From: Congeria kusceri
Lineage: Eukaryota; Mollusca; Bivalvia; Myida; Dreissenidae
Assembly: GCA_027627225.1 (NCBI GenBank)
Contig: CM051029.1
Location: 30,171,748-30,235,747, forward strand
Direction of reading: 5' to 3'
DNA length: 64,000 bases
Below the pieces are notes generated by a model. It ran no database searches, was not told where the DNA came from, and saw only the letters and a list, made by a program, of their open reading frames with translations. Each line of letters starts with the position of its first letter. Position 1 is the stretch's first letter. Both the position numbers and the translations under genes were made by a program. Of this stretch, positions 31,401-42,703 are shown piece after piece.

Positions 31401-32742
31401 TTCATTTGGACAATTAAAAAGTAAATTTCGTATCCGACAAAAGAAATAACGTGAACGTGTGAATATATCCATTCACTGTGTATGTAACTGATTTGACCAT
31501 AAGTCGAGATTTGATTGACGATGTGTTGAGCCATTCAAAGAGCTAGGATCGACTGGATTGTTTGAAGGACGTTTCTTATAAAAACTTGCGCATACTTGCA
31601 ACGTTTTTTTGTCAGAGTTTAAGCTAAGAAGGCGTGGTTATAAATCCCATTTCGTATCGTCAATTATCGAGTTAATGCTCCTATATATGTACAACATGTT
31701 TTTTAAATGACTGCATGTACGCCAATCAGCGACAATCCATATCGAAATATGTTGTTTACAGTCTATTTTTTTGGAATATTTATGTATTGTACCTCATGTC
31801 TTATTTTGACTATTTAATTTCATCCTTTTGTACTCCACTCACATCAAATGACTTGCACCTAAATGCAACAATGACTTGCACCTCAATGCAACAATGACTT
31901 GCACCTCAATGCAACAATGACTTGCACCTAAATGCAACAATGACTTGCACCTCAGTGCAACAATGACTTGCACCTCAGTGCAACAATGACTTGCACCTCA
32001 GTGCAACAATGACTTGCACCTCAGTGCAACAATGACTTGCACCTCAGTGCAACAATGACTTGCACCTCAGTGCAACAATGACTTGCACCTCAGTGCAACA
32101 ATGACTTGCACCTCAGTGCAACAATGACTTGCACCTCAGTGCAACAATGACTTGCACCTCAGTGCAACAATGACTTGCACCTCAGTGCAACAATGACTTG
32201 CACCTCAGTGCAACAATGACTTGCACCTCAGTGCAACAATGACTTGCACCTCAGTGCAACAATGACTTGCACCTCAGTGCAACAATGACTTGCACCTCAG
32301 TGCAACAATGACTTGCACCTCAGTGCAACAATGACTTGCACCTCAGTGCAACAATGACTTGCACCTCAGTGCAACGACTTGCACCTCAATGCAATGACTT
32401 ACACGTAATTGCAATGTCTTTCACCTAAATACAATGACGTGCACGTAAATGCAATGTCTTGTACGTAAATTCCTTGACTTGCACCTAAACATTTCGACTT
32501 GAATTAAGACAATGCAAAAATGGGAAACACATAGTCAATAAATGGTTTGCTTTTACATATATCTACAAATATAATCCAATTGCATAATAGTATATTTTTG
32601 TCGTTGCAACAGAGAACCGTTATTATTACACGTTTATATATAACTTGACAATTCTTACCGTCACTTTTTGCCGACTGCAAACCGCCAGTCCCAGTGCGCT
32701 AAAAAGCACGGCAGCCACAAGCAAGTGTTGGAAATTCCCCAT
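25376..32742 (-). CDS. Secreted endonuclease/exonuclease/phosphatase (DNase-I-fold) family protein, complete, 401 aa
   Basis: Gene span; nine exons (84, 138, 121, 223, 151, 64, 150, 158, 117 nt) sum to 1206 nt, exactly 402 codons. Residues 1-22 are a signal peptide (hydrophobic LLVAAVLFSALGLAV). The catalytic set of the EEP superfamily is in order: Asn33 (TFNTG), Glu74 (ADIVCLQE), His249 (VCTH), Asp296/Asn298 (LMGDFN), Asp350 (VIDYVFG) and Asp384/His385 (SDHFGI). This is expected to be a metal-dependent phosphodiesterase fold; members include DNase I, sphingomyelinases and phosphoinositide phosphatases, and the substrate cannot be read here. Residues 115-190 form an insert with eight cysteines (118, 129, 135, 152, 157, 172, 175, 190), fitting an extracellular disulphide-bonded protein. 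No C-terminal anchor is visible. Two related fragments lie downstream on the same strand (40.8-41.9 and 51.5-53.7 kb). Confidence 0.88.
25690..25762 (+). repeat. 20-bp tandem repeat, about 3 copies
   Basis: Unit AGTGGGGTGGTGGTAGTATT, in the last EEP intron. Confidence 0.85.
25956..26113 (-). CDS. EEP gene exon 8
   Basis: 158 nt, acceptor TTATAG, donor GTAACG. Encodes DQFLRLRSVFNTDVSDDCSF, a CRPPENVYNVNDEPS block and NTVIDYVFGNG; the IDYVF Asp is a conserved EEP active-site position. The equivalent exon of the third copy has the same length and phase. Confidence 0.93.
26527..26676 (-). CDS. EEP gene exon 7: GDFN motif
   Basis: 150 nt, acceptor TTTCAG, donor GTACTA. Encodes KQNAFEIGQLISEFG, then KPAVLMGDFNVHS. 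GDFN is the hallmark metal and phosphate-binding motif of the superfamily. Confidence 0.94.
27024..27087 (-). CDS. EEP gene exon 6: CTH motif
   Basis: A 64-nt micro-exon (acceptor TTTGTAG, donor GTAAGC) encoding IDDLTAVCTHIFPYVAGPNP plus Glu. VCTH corresponds to the conserved EEP strand ending in a catalytic-site His. It is needed for frame continuity between exons 5 and 7. Confidence 0.85.
27310..27460 (-). CDS. EEP gene exon 5
   Basis: One base plus 50 codons between acceptor TTTAG and donor GTAAAT. Encodes GTMNTNGLLMLSKR, AIDFYPNTPELF and VRGYLEAK, matching the EEP strand block in which an Asn and a Gly-rich strand precede the conserved His motif of the next exon. Confidence 0.9.
27832..27884. 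repeat. Hairpin, ACCCAACCATAT arms
   Basis: ACCCAACCATAT and ATATGGTTGGGT at the ends with TATACT/AGTATA inside; lies in EEP intron 4. Confidence 0.75.
28160..28382 (-). CDS. EEP gene exon 4: cysteine-rich insert
   Basis: 223 nt joining phase 1 to phase 2. Begins with PPCPNQQMTDLLTCVVVNQC and carries seven cysteines, with hydrophobic helical stretches between them. The acceptor (TTTAAG) is weak but is the one that keeps frame. The donor GTATAC splits Lys189. An in-frame continuation past the donor is intronic. Confidence 0.8.
28437..28545 (+). repeat. GACC/GACA simple-sequence tract
   Basis: GACGGACCGACCGACCGACG and GACAGACAGACAGACA runs, degenerating rightwards, in EEP intron 3. Confidence 0.8.
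28663..28783 (-). CDS. EEP gene exon 3
   Basis: 40 codons plus one base, acceptor TTTCAG, donor GTAAGT. Encodes IDIEAIVNSLQDVYPHSHSS and SLHLFNGKLPSQSAAPV; the VNSLQDVYP segment fits the helix that follows the metal-binding Glu in EEP proteins. Confidence 0.85.
28840..29480 (+). repeat. Degenerate long tandem repeat in EEP intron 2
   Basis: The phrases TTGATTAATCAGA, CTGAAAC/CTAAAACATGTAA and GTACGTTTG recur every 100-170 bp with strong divergence. Confidence 0.45.
30446..30583 (-). CDS. EEP gene exon 2: first catalytic motif
   Basis: 46 codons between acceptor TTTAG and donor GTAATA. Starts the EEP fold with ALTFNTGLTG and ends with ENADIVCLQE, whose Glu is the metal-binding residue of the superfamily. 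Confidence 0.92.
30590..31330 (+). repeat. Degenerate minisatellite in EEP intron 1
   Basis: Many diverged copies of AATGTCAAACCATGTAGTAG AAC spaced 40-60 bp apart. Confidence 0.65.
31846..32400 (+). repeat. 23-bp minisatellite, about 23 copies
   Basis: Unit AATGACTTGCACCTCAGTGC AAC. Central units are identical; units at both edges carry CTAAATGC or CTCAATGC variants, then decay (32380-32510). Each central unit contains the hairpin TTGCAC-CTCA-GTGCAA. Confidence 0.93.
32659..32742 (-). CDS. EEP gene exon 1: start and signal peptide
   Basis: ATG at 32742-32740 in context ACAATGG; 28 codons before donor GTAAGA. Encodes MGNFQHLLVAAVLFSALGLA then VCSRQKVT, a typical secretory signal with likely cleavage near Ala20-Cys22. 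A TATA-like (TA)n tract lies about 55 bp upstream. Confidence 0.85.
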
Positions 32743-32796
32743 TGTACTAGTCCACTTCGCAGAGAAGAGTAAGGTAAAGACGCGGTAACATACACG

Positions 32797-32797
32797 T

Positions 32798-32823
<26 letters not shown>
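32797..32823 (-). promoter_or_regulatory. (TA)n tract at the TATA-box position of the EEP gene
   Basis: A pure TATATA run lies 55-81 bp upstream of the EEP ATG, the spacing expected for a TATA box with a short leader. A CCAAT/ATTGG motif at about 32902 lies further up. Promoter role inferred from position. Confidence 0.45.
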
Positions 32824-32829
<6 letters not shown>

Positions 32830-35800
32830 TCGTTCGATTAGTCATTTGTGTGATGTGTAATAAGGCAGTAACGAGGTATGGTCAGTTTATAAATAGACTG
32901 ACCAATCAGAGCTAAAGCACACAAATCTCGTGCAGATTTTTTAAATTGATATCAGAACGGTCCACGTGCGGAAAGATAGACCCGTGCACGAGGATTTTAT
33001 TGTTCACATAAAGACTTGTCCACGAGAAGCATGCGTTCATCCATGATGTAGTTCTAAAATACATACATGTGCATGTACACAATCATTTTTTGGACTCTCT
33101 GCATATATATGTTATTTCAATTGCATGTACAAAATACAAAATATATATTATATGTCAAGGCAGAAAATAATTTGGTTATGAATATAATGACTTGTAACAG
33201 CTTGGTTTTTTAATTGTACGACACAATATATGACTTTCTGTAAAAAAAAAAATTGATGCAACGTATATCATTTTATTTTTGTATCCTAGAAGAAAACATA
33301 GGCTAAACTATATCACGCATTAAAGCCATTCAGCTTCTTATTAAGTTATACATTTTTAACTAAATTTTTGTTTAAAACTGTACCAAATATTTATATACAT
33401 GTTATATGTACATTCTACATCGAATATAAAAAATCCAAATAAATACAACTCATTTTCAGCGTTAATTGTTTAATTATAAAGAAAAGTATTTTGTTTATGG
33501 ACAACTGTGGGACTTTTTTATCAATAAACGATTAAATAAGACATTATGTTCGATTGCGAGTTGATTTCGGCTAATAAACAACGATTAACAGGTCCGATGC
33601 GAAGGAATTTACCACAAGTGCTTTAGCATCAGCACGACAAATCGTTCTTTATGTACAGATAAACAATGATAATACAAAAAATATACGATTTTATGACCCG
33701 AAAAAAAATTCTGCCATTGTAATATGAATTATATTTTACAGTCTTGGAACATTTATTTCTGTGCGTGTTACGTTATAAATTTCATAACAGGTTTTCACAT
33801 GCTACCCGTGGACAGGTCTTTCCTACGCAGAAAGACCTCCTACTCGGTCAATATCCTATACGGAAAGACCCGACCACGTGCAAAAACATAGACCCGCGCA
33901 CGAGGATTGTATTATTTTCACAGGTCGTTCCGAAAAATATAGACCCGAACGAAACAAAGAAGTAGGTATGTAACATCTGAAATCATTCGAGCTGTCGGCA
34001 AGCTAAAACGAACATCGCTTTATTACCACCCACCCACCCCTGAATAGTTATTTGTGTGTTTAACAGTGTTTTCTGTATTTTCAGATTAATTGTCATCCAT
34101 TAGTTGTTGTTGAGGACGGTGACGGGTAGTGGACGCCTGTTTAACGCCGATAGTTCGATCTTTTGTAGTTAGAGTATTATCATTTTAATCATATATATTT
34201 CAGTTAGATTAAAGCTATCGATATATATATCCCGTGACCACAGTCTGTACATTTTCTGTTCATTCTTAATTTATACAGTGCATACAGGATATCGTTGCAA
34301 ATAACTTGTATCAAATGTTTCCCGGTTTTCGTTCGATGTATTGTTGTCGACATAATGCTGATTCTTTTCGCTTCATTTATTAGCTGCATATTTGTTGATT
34401 CTTGATTTAAAGTTGTATTAGGAGATTCGGGATGTGATGAAGGCACCTTTATACTGATCTAGAGCCACGGGTCCTCGTACGTCCTCCTGGCATCAATAAA
34501 AAAAATGAAAGAGAAAGAATTAGAATGACCAGTGAGGTTGCGTATCCCGCTCAAGTTTTACCCGAATCCGTTCATTATCACTGATTCATGTACGAAGTGC
34601 CCGTGAAGAAATATGCGCACTTCTCTTCCTTGGTGATAATGAACAAGCAGACAAATATTGCAGCAAAAATTCAAGCAAAGTTATATGTCACTGTATGCAC
34701 TTGTATGGGAATGTATTGGAAAAAGTTGTGCTGTTTGTTTTGAATAAATTTGCTGTGGATGAAGCAGAATTTACCTGCCAAAAATTGTTTGCCTGTGTAT
34801 GTGTTCATGTATTTGCATGTGTTATACGCACGATATAGTAAAATGCTTGCCCAAGCCATACCTCTCAATATACGTGTTTGTCTTCATTCATCTATATAAA
34901 CATGAGTCGGAAATTAAATAATTTATGTTTGTCTGAATGTAATGAAAGAAAACATAAACACATAATAGGACCACAACTGCCGTCAGTCAAGCCAATCGTG
35001 TTCATTGACACGGTTCACGTGTTCGCGTCTGCGCGGTTTATATCCGGGTAGTAAATGATGCGTGCCAAGATGAAGTTTTAGTAATATAATTTCCGAGCTT
35101 ACATCACATTGAACGGAAGTGCTCTCGTGCTAAACAACCAACAAACTAGCACACCAACCAACTAAATAAATTAATAAATACATAACTTGAAGCGTGAATG
35201 CATAAGTGCAATATATGTGACGACAAGCGTGAATGCGTAAGTGCAATATATGTGACGATGTGGATGACCACCATATCGCATTTTTAGCGAATGCGTTTGT
35301 TTGTTTACTGCTAATTTACTAACATAAGTCGGGTCGTAAATACTCATATACATATAAGATAAATAAGACCCCGGAAACATCAGCAGGCGAGAAACCCTTA
35401 ATAAAACCGCAGTCCATAGAATATAAAAACATCTTAAATTGGCATTAGTTCTAATGAACGTTAATGACGTGTATTCGACTGAAAATTGTTTCTTATTTAC
35501 GAAAGGCATTTTATAATGTCTATGTTCAAAAACTCTTGGTATGAACAGAATATACACCAATGTACATGCTGATTTTCTCAATAGGCATCACCAGCTATTG
35601 CATACAGATAAATGTACTATAAAAAAGTTACCAAAACGTTATTATTTTACTGATTTCAATGCGTCTTTTTCGGCGTAGCTGTTTAACCCAACTTTTGACC
35701 TTTCTGAATATGCAGTCAAATGTTGTGAAAATTTCCCGCCAGTAGTCTCGAATGAATAAATCCTAACATTTCATCGGCTCTTTTTAATGTCCATTACACT

Positions 35801-36800
35801 AGTCATAAGTGAGTGGGTGCAACATCCCAACAATATAGCAGACGAATTCGTAACAGGCTTGAAATAATAATGGCACATTCAATAAAAAAAATAACAGGTC
35901 GCACAAAATGAGTTCTTTCGCATATGCGCAACGCTATTGAAATGATTTGATATGAATTTTACATGATAAAAAGCAATGCATTTTATGTTGTGCAGCGATG
36001 TAAATGAAAACACTGTACATTTTAGTTGTTTTCTTTTATATTCGTTCACAATAGACACGGCGATTCTATAATATCAATTTTTCTAAGACAAATCTCCCAC
36101 CAGAGGGATAGTCTATATTGAGGGCAAGAGACCATACTCTCGCTCGCCTGCAAGTCAGTGTAGAGTCAAACTGACAGTGCACAGTTGAAAAGGCGAGATC
36201 CTTGAAAAATTGTTTAAACCTCAACGAGATTTATCTTGCCATAAATATTTTATCGTATTTAGATGCGTGCATACTTCGAACAAAAATTTACTAGTTAATA
36301 AAATTAAGTTTCTTGCCGTGTACGTATGTTCCGGCTTGTCGATGTATATATAACCGTTTATGCATCATGTTTTGTGTTGCTGGATATATTGTTTTATTTT
36401 CATTAGACAATAATTAATTAACCGAAGAGCATATATAAGATGTTATATTAACGCACACGTATATATAATAAGTTATATATAATGGTATGTTAGGAGGCGT
36501 AAACTACTAGTATTATTTAGTATTTGAGTAGTGTATGCCATTCGGATATAGTGTGGGTTACATTGTTTTTAAAAGTTATGCTGGAAGTTTAATTTACATT
36601 CCTTATTTGCAAAATTACCACATACGCCGAATATATTTTTCAAAGATATTTCTTGTGAATGTTAAAAAAAAAAGTAAAATAAAAATAAAAATATATAATG
36701 ATCTGTCATGAGGAGTATAATTTGATTTAGTATGTGAGTACTGTGTGCCGTTTGGATCTAGTCAGTACTGTGGCGGATAAGTGAAGTATTAGAGAAAAAC
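32830..36800. other. Intergenic, no gene recognised
   Basis: AT-rich. Visible structure: a diverged direct repeat (32960-33012 and 33870-33922, ATAGACCCGYGCACGAGGAT T), a short GTTCATTATCAC hairpin (34570-34644), a 31-bp tandem duplication (35188-35260, GCGTGAATGCRTAAGTGCAA) and a segment at 35660-35765 that is inverted relative to 43096-43200. The open frames here show no family features. Confidence 0.5.
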
Positions 36801-36807
36801 CAGCTAA

Positions 36808-37538
36808 GTTATGTGGTGGCATAGAACTCCGTTACGATAACTACTTACAGTTCGCGAAAATTTTCGTGTTACCACTTAAGCTTCGTGTTATTGATCTTAT
36901 ATCTTAATAGCGTTTGCTATTTTTTTCGACGTAAGATTTTAATTTGCTTAATGAAAAACAGGCCTGAAACTGCCCAGAACTGACATCAGAATTTCAGTTG
37001 ATAAAAAAAATAATGTGGTATCACACATATTAACTAGTTAAAATTTGCGTTGTAAGATAATTATCATGATAATATTCAATGATAATATTCGTGTAAGTAA
37101 GATAAGGCGGAAGACCTTGTGCACAAATTAAGTGGTGACACGAATATTAACTAGTTAAGATTTGTATTGTCCAATAAGTATCATGATAATATTCGTGTTA
37201 GTAAGATAATGTGGAAGACCTCGAGCACAAATTAAGTGGTAACACGAATATTATCTAGTTAAGATTCGCGTTATAAGATAATTATAATGATAATATTCGT
37301 GTTAGTAAGATAATTCGGAATACCTCGCAACCCCAAGAAAATGCATTGAATGTCAGTTCTGTACACTTAAAGGCCATTTAGTATAATCATAAAATATCTT
37401 GCAGAGAAATATTCGCAAACGCAAATATCCAGATAAATATCATGATAAATAAGTGGTAACACGAATCTGTTAGCGAACTCGAATGTTTTCGCGAACCTTA
37501 AGTGGTTATCGTATGGCAGTTCTATACCACCATAAAGT
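36808..37538. mobile_element. Non-autonomous DNA element with about 60-bp terminal inverted repeats
   Basis: Left end TTATGTGGTGGCATAGAACT, right end GTTCTATACCACCATAAA, with ACGATAACTACTTACAGTTC GCGAAAA matched inside the other arm. Between the arms are three units of about 113 bp built on AAGTGGTAACACGAATATT and ATTATCATGATAATATTC. Confidence 0.72.
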
Positions 37539-37539
37539 T

Positions 37540-38685
37540 ACACATTTGTCAGTTGTAACATTATTTAATATGTACAACATTCAGTTTAAACTAGTTCTCT
37601 CCTGTTTCTTACAAGTACACAAAAGGTGCAGCGTGACCAGTAAAGCCATTTAAAGTTTAATTAAGATTTGAAAGAGCAATAAAGTGACACATCTGGAACG
37701 AAAACATACTTAATATTTACATCAGATAAATTGTACTTTAACTCTAGATACAGTGTTTATGTTATTAATCAATAAAACGTTTTGCAACGATGAATACATT
37801 TCATTCGTTTCGATATTCCGCTTTTACTCTCAAGTTTGCTTAATATTCAAAAAGGAATGTACTTGTATGTACTTTTGTATTACTGATTACGCATTATTTT
37901 CTATTTTGCTGACTGTCCCTTGAATATATATATATATATTAATTTAATTAGAGAATGCTTAAGAAAACGAAGAGTTCGTTTATTTTTTTATTGTGCAAAA
38001 CAACAAAATCTACCGAGTATAGTATGATTTAAGTGTACAATATTATTATTATGAGGGTATTTTTGTGTCGTACGTGCATGTATTAGTCTAGTCAGACCTG
38101 CGACAAATATGTGCATTGTCGTATATGAAGCCAATCAAGTAATATATTTATCAATTTAAAATATTGAAAAAGGAAGTTCAATTTACATTCCTAATTTACT
38201 ATATTACATTGTACCACATACGCCGAATATCATTTTAAAGATATTTCTTGTTTATATTATGATCTGTAAGATGTCCATTAGAAACGATTTCTTCAAAGTT
38301 TTATTTTTATTAACATATTTCTGGACTGCTGCTTCAACAACCCCGGGTCCTTTATTTAGGGCAAGTGACCAATTGCCTGTAAAACAATGTACAACACACA
38401 CACCACACCACAAAATATAAAGTGGTTAAAACTGGGGTGACGCCTTGGAACGGTCAATGCAAAGCATTGGGGGATTTAAGCCGGTTAAAAGGCATGTCGA
38501 ACTTACACTTAAGGCCCAGAATTAATTACAATACACATAGATCTAATTGTAAATAAAATTTAAACGAATATCACTGAAGTTCAAATTAAATAGTAATAAA
38601 ATAGAATATAATTTCAGTTGAATCACAATTTAATTACTCAATTGTTTAACGTTCACCAGAGCAACAGAACTGCAGATTTCTGATG
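37540..38685. other. Intergenic, nothing recognised
   Basis: AT-rich, with a short TA run at 37925-37940; no bounded element or coding sequence seen. Confidence 0.4.
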
Positions 38686-38689
38686 CACA

Positions 38690-39478
38690 GAAAAATGCAA
38701 ACTCCTCTTAGCGGTTACATCCACTGGCGGTTATCAAACTCCTCGCAGCGGTTACATCCACTGGCGGTTATCAAACTCCTCGCAGCGGTTACATCCACTA
38801 GCGGTTATCAAACTCCTCTTAGCGGTTACATCTACTAGCGGCTATCAAACCCCTCTTAGCGGTACATCCACTAGCGGTTATCAAACTCCTCGCAGCGGTT
38901 ACATCCACTAGCGGTTATCAAACTCCTCGCAGCGGTTACATCCACTAGCGGTTATCAAACTCCTCTTAGCGGTTACATCCACTAGCGGTTATCAAACTCC
39001 TCTTAGCGGTTACATCCACTAGCGGTTATCAAACCCCTCTTAGCGGTACATCCACTAGCGGTTATCAAACTCCTCGCAGCGGTTACATCCACTAGCGGTT
39101 ATCAAACTCCTCGCAGCGGTTACATCCACTAGCGGTTATCAAACTCCTCGCAGCGGTTACAGGTTACATCCACTAGCGGTTATCAAACTCCTCGCAGCGG
39201 TTACATCCACTAGCGGTTATCAAACCCCTCTCAGCGGTTACATCCACTAGCGGTTATCAAACTCCTCGCAGAGGTTACATCCACTAGCGGTTATCAAACT
39301 CCTCGCAGCGGTTACATCCACTAGCGGTTATCAAACTCCTCGCAGCGGTTACATCCACTAGCGGTTATCAAATTCTTCTTAGCGGTTACATCCACTAGCG
39401 GTTATCAAACCCCTCTCAGCGGTTACATCCTCTATCGGTTATCAAACTCCTCGCAGCGGTTACATCCACTAGCGGTTT
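38690..39478 (+). repeat. 37-bp minisatellite, about 20 copies
   Basis: Unit ACTCCTCGCAGCGGTTACAT CCACTAGCGGTTATCAA. Variants CTCTTAGCGG and a one-base-shorter GCGGTACATCC recur as blocks, so subtypes have spread together. Confidence 0.93.
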
Positions 39479-39479
39479 T

Positions 39480-40775
39480 CAGTAACCACTGTCATCACAA
39501 GTAAAATCTTTCCTGATCTGGAAGGATTTCGTGCTTTTTTATGTTTTACCTATTTAATGCAACTCATTGAGATTTGACGCATAAATGGACTAATTATATA
39601 TTACTTAGGGTCAATAATGAAACAAAAGAAGATAAAAATCAAGTTAAAAGCATAATTAACAACTAGAAAATTATAATCGATCATCATCATGTGGTTTGGT
39701 ATAACGGCAGGGATTTGATCTGAGCTATGCACTGACCCAGTCAAATCTGCGCGGAGGTTGAGTGAAATTAAGCAAAAACAACTCACAGAATATGTCACAC
39801 ATATTGATTCACATCAAATAAGAAAAAGAAAAAGAAAACCCATTATACAATCGCTATTTATAGGGCGTGCGGTAAGGCTTAACAAGATAGTTATTTCATT
39901 CTGGGAATGAAGTTAATATTCTTTCCATGACAAACAATGATATATAATGTTCATACTTATGCTCAGTTCCAGAGTGTATGTAGAGGATATGTTTATAACA
40001 TAATTTTAATGCTTATGTAAACAATTCTGTAAATTTTAATCCCAAAATGTATGCAACAATTTTTGGTATATATTAAACCAGTCTTGTAAGTTTGCATTCT
40101 CTAAAATTCTCCCGCGCAAGAAAATTTGCCCAATATTAACATGATATTCAAATTTACCGCTGCATAATTAAGTTATTTCTAGGTTTTCATTGGTAGTTAT
40201 TTACAAAAATGTAGGTCAAAAGTGACCTTAGAATGCTACGCCGAAAAATTATATCTTGTTTTCAGATAACATGTTTACAGACTCTGTGTTTCCCATAAAC
40301 TCACACCTAGTCCCACAGTAAAACTTAACATATTCGTCAATGACTGAACACTTTCATTTTATACAATTGTATAGTATTTTAAATTAAATAAATGCTTGTA
40401 ACAAATTACATCTAAATATTCAAACTACAAAATCATACATTGTTCCAATCCATGATTGTTTTCCAAACCGGTCTTGTCGACCGCCCAAAGCTGGATGACT
40501 TACAATTAATTTACGCCACCTAGAGGACTATACGTTATGTAAAGGGAAATTAATTTTTTTTAATTCGTTAACTCAAACTAAGAAAATTATGTTGATCAAC
40601 AGTTTACATCCTTAACTATAATTTTAACGGATTAAGAAAACATCGGTTAAGTGTGTATGTACGATCTTTCAAAAGATATAGTAGCATAAATACAAATAAC
40701 TAAATGAAGTTATTAAAGATTATCGATAATAACCGTCTATGCGATTCAAAAAAGAAAAACCGGTAGCAACTAGTG
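39480..40775. other. Intergenic, nothing firmly recognised
   Basis: AT-rich; a TACGCCGAAAAATTA phrase near 40236 recalls the ends of the dispersed repeat at 35660/43200. No coding evidence. Confidence 0.4.
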
Positions 40776-41857
40776 TCATCCATATCTGTTCCATCCCTCG
40801 GCTAGACATATCAAAGCGCTGACAGCGTAGAAAAACTGTTGGCGAGAAAAGAAACTAAAAGCAAAATGAATTATGAGAGTATTTCATTATATTATAGGAA
40901 CATTTATTGAAGGAAGTCACCTGTCTATTATATCATTTCTACAAAACTCATAACTATACACTCTACTTAAAATACATTAGTATAATCTCTTATTTGACCT
41001 CATTCAAGATAGAGATCCAGGCCACTGACTTGTGTAAATTAAAACTAATATAACGCGCGTCTAATCCAATGCTATTTTATATACGACATTCTTATCATTA
41101 TGTTTTGTAATTCGTGGGAGGCAAATATTTTTATGCAAACTATTTAAAAAGCAAACAGAGTTATATGCATACAAGTCAATCTACAACAGGTAAAAATAGT
41201 CGATGAACCTTACAAGTTCGAATCAATGTTCAGTGCGTTTTATCACAAACGCTATGCTCAGTGAATACCAATTTAATTACAAATAAGTTAAATCAGTGAA
41301 AAACATGCAACACTCTCTTTAGAAGCACAATGCTTTTTCCACAATTCTTATGCATACGTCAAACATAATATTAATCGTCAATCGAGTGGTTAGGATTACT
41401 CCGCCATATGTGCTTAGTCAATACACTGTTGTTAAACTTACGCAATATAATGTAATACGTACGGAATTAACCAATAAACAGCACAAACAGATACGCTATC
41501 ATACCTATGTGAATAGACAAAACATGAATTCACTTGTAGATGTGGACTAAATGGATTATTATTATTGGTTTTAGTGTTTTAAGTCGAAACTATTTCTTGT
41601 CATCTATTCATAGAAAGTAGCATCGGTAACAAAAACCCTCACTGCTCAGCGAGCGAAGCGCAGTAATTTATCGATTTACTGACTCGTAGCCTGCAATTAA
41701 AGAGGTAGGTCCATCAAGACCGATTTCTGAATACAACTACTAAATTCTGTTGGCTTGCGCCAACAGTCTAAAAATTCACCGGCGATGCCAAAGTGGTCGC
41801 TAATTGGCACGCCTTGTCTAAGTGCGCAATGGGCACATAGTCTGGTGTAAACAAGCG
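40776..41857 (-). pseudogene. EEP paralogue, decayed last exon (copy 2)
   Basis: The minus strand has the same acceptor (TTTCAG) and an opening RLFTPDYVPI like exon 9 of the complete gene, and a SDHFGIAGEF stretch. The two halves are in different frames, however: one base is missing between them, so translation from the acceptor never reaches SDH in frame. The homologous 3' end (WNRYG and TGA at 40776-40778) is displaced by a 931-bp insertion. No other exon of this copy is visible between 41.9 and 51.5 kb. Read as a broken single-exon remnant. Confidence 0.8.
40836..41766. mobile_element. 931-bp insertion inside the EEP pseudogene exon
   Basis: The segment starts CTGTTGGCG and ends CGCCAACAG, a perfect 9-bp terminal inverted repeat; the flanking 8-mers TAGAAAAA and TCTAAAAA are similar (6 of 8). 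The insertion point coincides with the loss of alignment between this exon and exon 9 of the intact gene. No transposase is visible, so probably a non-autonomous DNA element of hAT type (8-bp target duplication), the superfamily being uncertain. Confidence 0.55.
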
Positions 41858-42703
41858 CTGAAATATAATCCATGACTAATAGTAACAAGAAATATCTTTA
41901 AAAAAGATATTCTGCGTATGTTGTAAATAGCTTCATAAGGCGCCGGGAAACTATGAAAAGTCCATATGTTTACGATATCTTAAATTATGTAATGTCCGTA
42001 CAATAAACTGATCTTACCGTCTCATATTTTTCATCTGTGATGTTTTAAATCTAAATAATTTATACAGTATTTGTCAGGCAAATCAAAATTTAATAGAAGT
42101 TACATTGTTTCCAAGAAAATAATGACGAGAATGAATATGAGCGTTTATTATAAATATTATGGATTTAGCATTTATACAATGTGTGCCAAAAAAAGACACA
42201 CGCCAGGGAACATTCATCGCAATTAAATATGATGATTTGACTTCATTTTGTGATAACTAAAACGTAAAATTATATTAAATAATGGCGAATTAGATCTATA
42301 TTCATTTGGAAAAAAATACGTCTCGAGCGTTTTTGTGTGTAACTATTATAGTTTTAATGCATTCATAAAACGCACGTAAAGTAAAAATACCAAATTTCAA
42401 TGAAATTAAATTACGTATGTCCGAAGCTTCCGCCAGTGTCTTTTTATAGGAAGATTCAAAATCTATTTATACATTGAATAGCCTCTACAGGAAAAGATAA
42501 GAAAATATGCAATTTTAAATAATTCTTTATAAATAGATTTACCAACCGTTATTCAAATAAACATGCATGGTAAGTTTATAAATATAAGTAATTCTCCATT
42601 CATTATTAATCTTTTCTGGATGCTTGTCAAAACGAATCAGTGTTGCTGACGTATATACTATTAATAGACGCAGGTTAGTCAGCGAGTGTATTCTATGGAA
42701 TGT

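Noticed and set aside
31846..32400. Regular 23-bp array resembling a CRISPR
   Set aside because: There are no variable spacers, the repeats are head to tail, and the setting is a eukaryotic intron.
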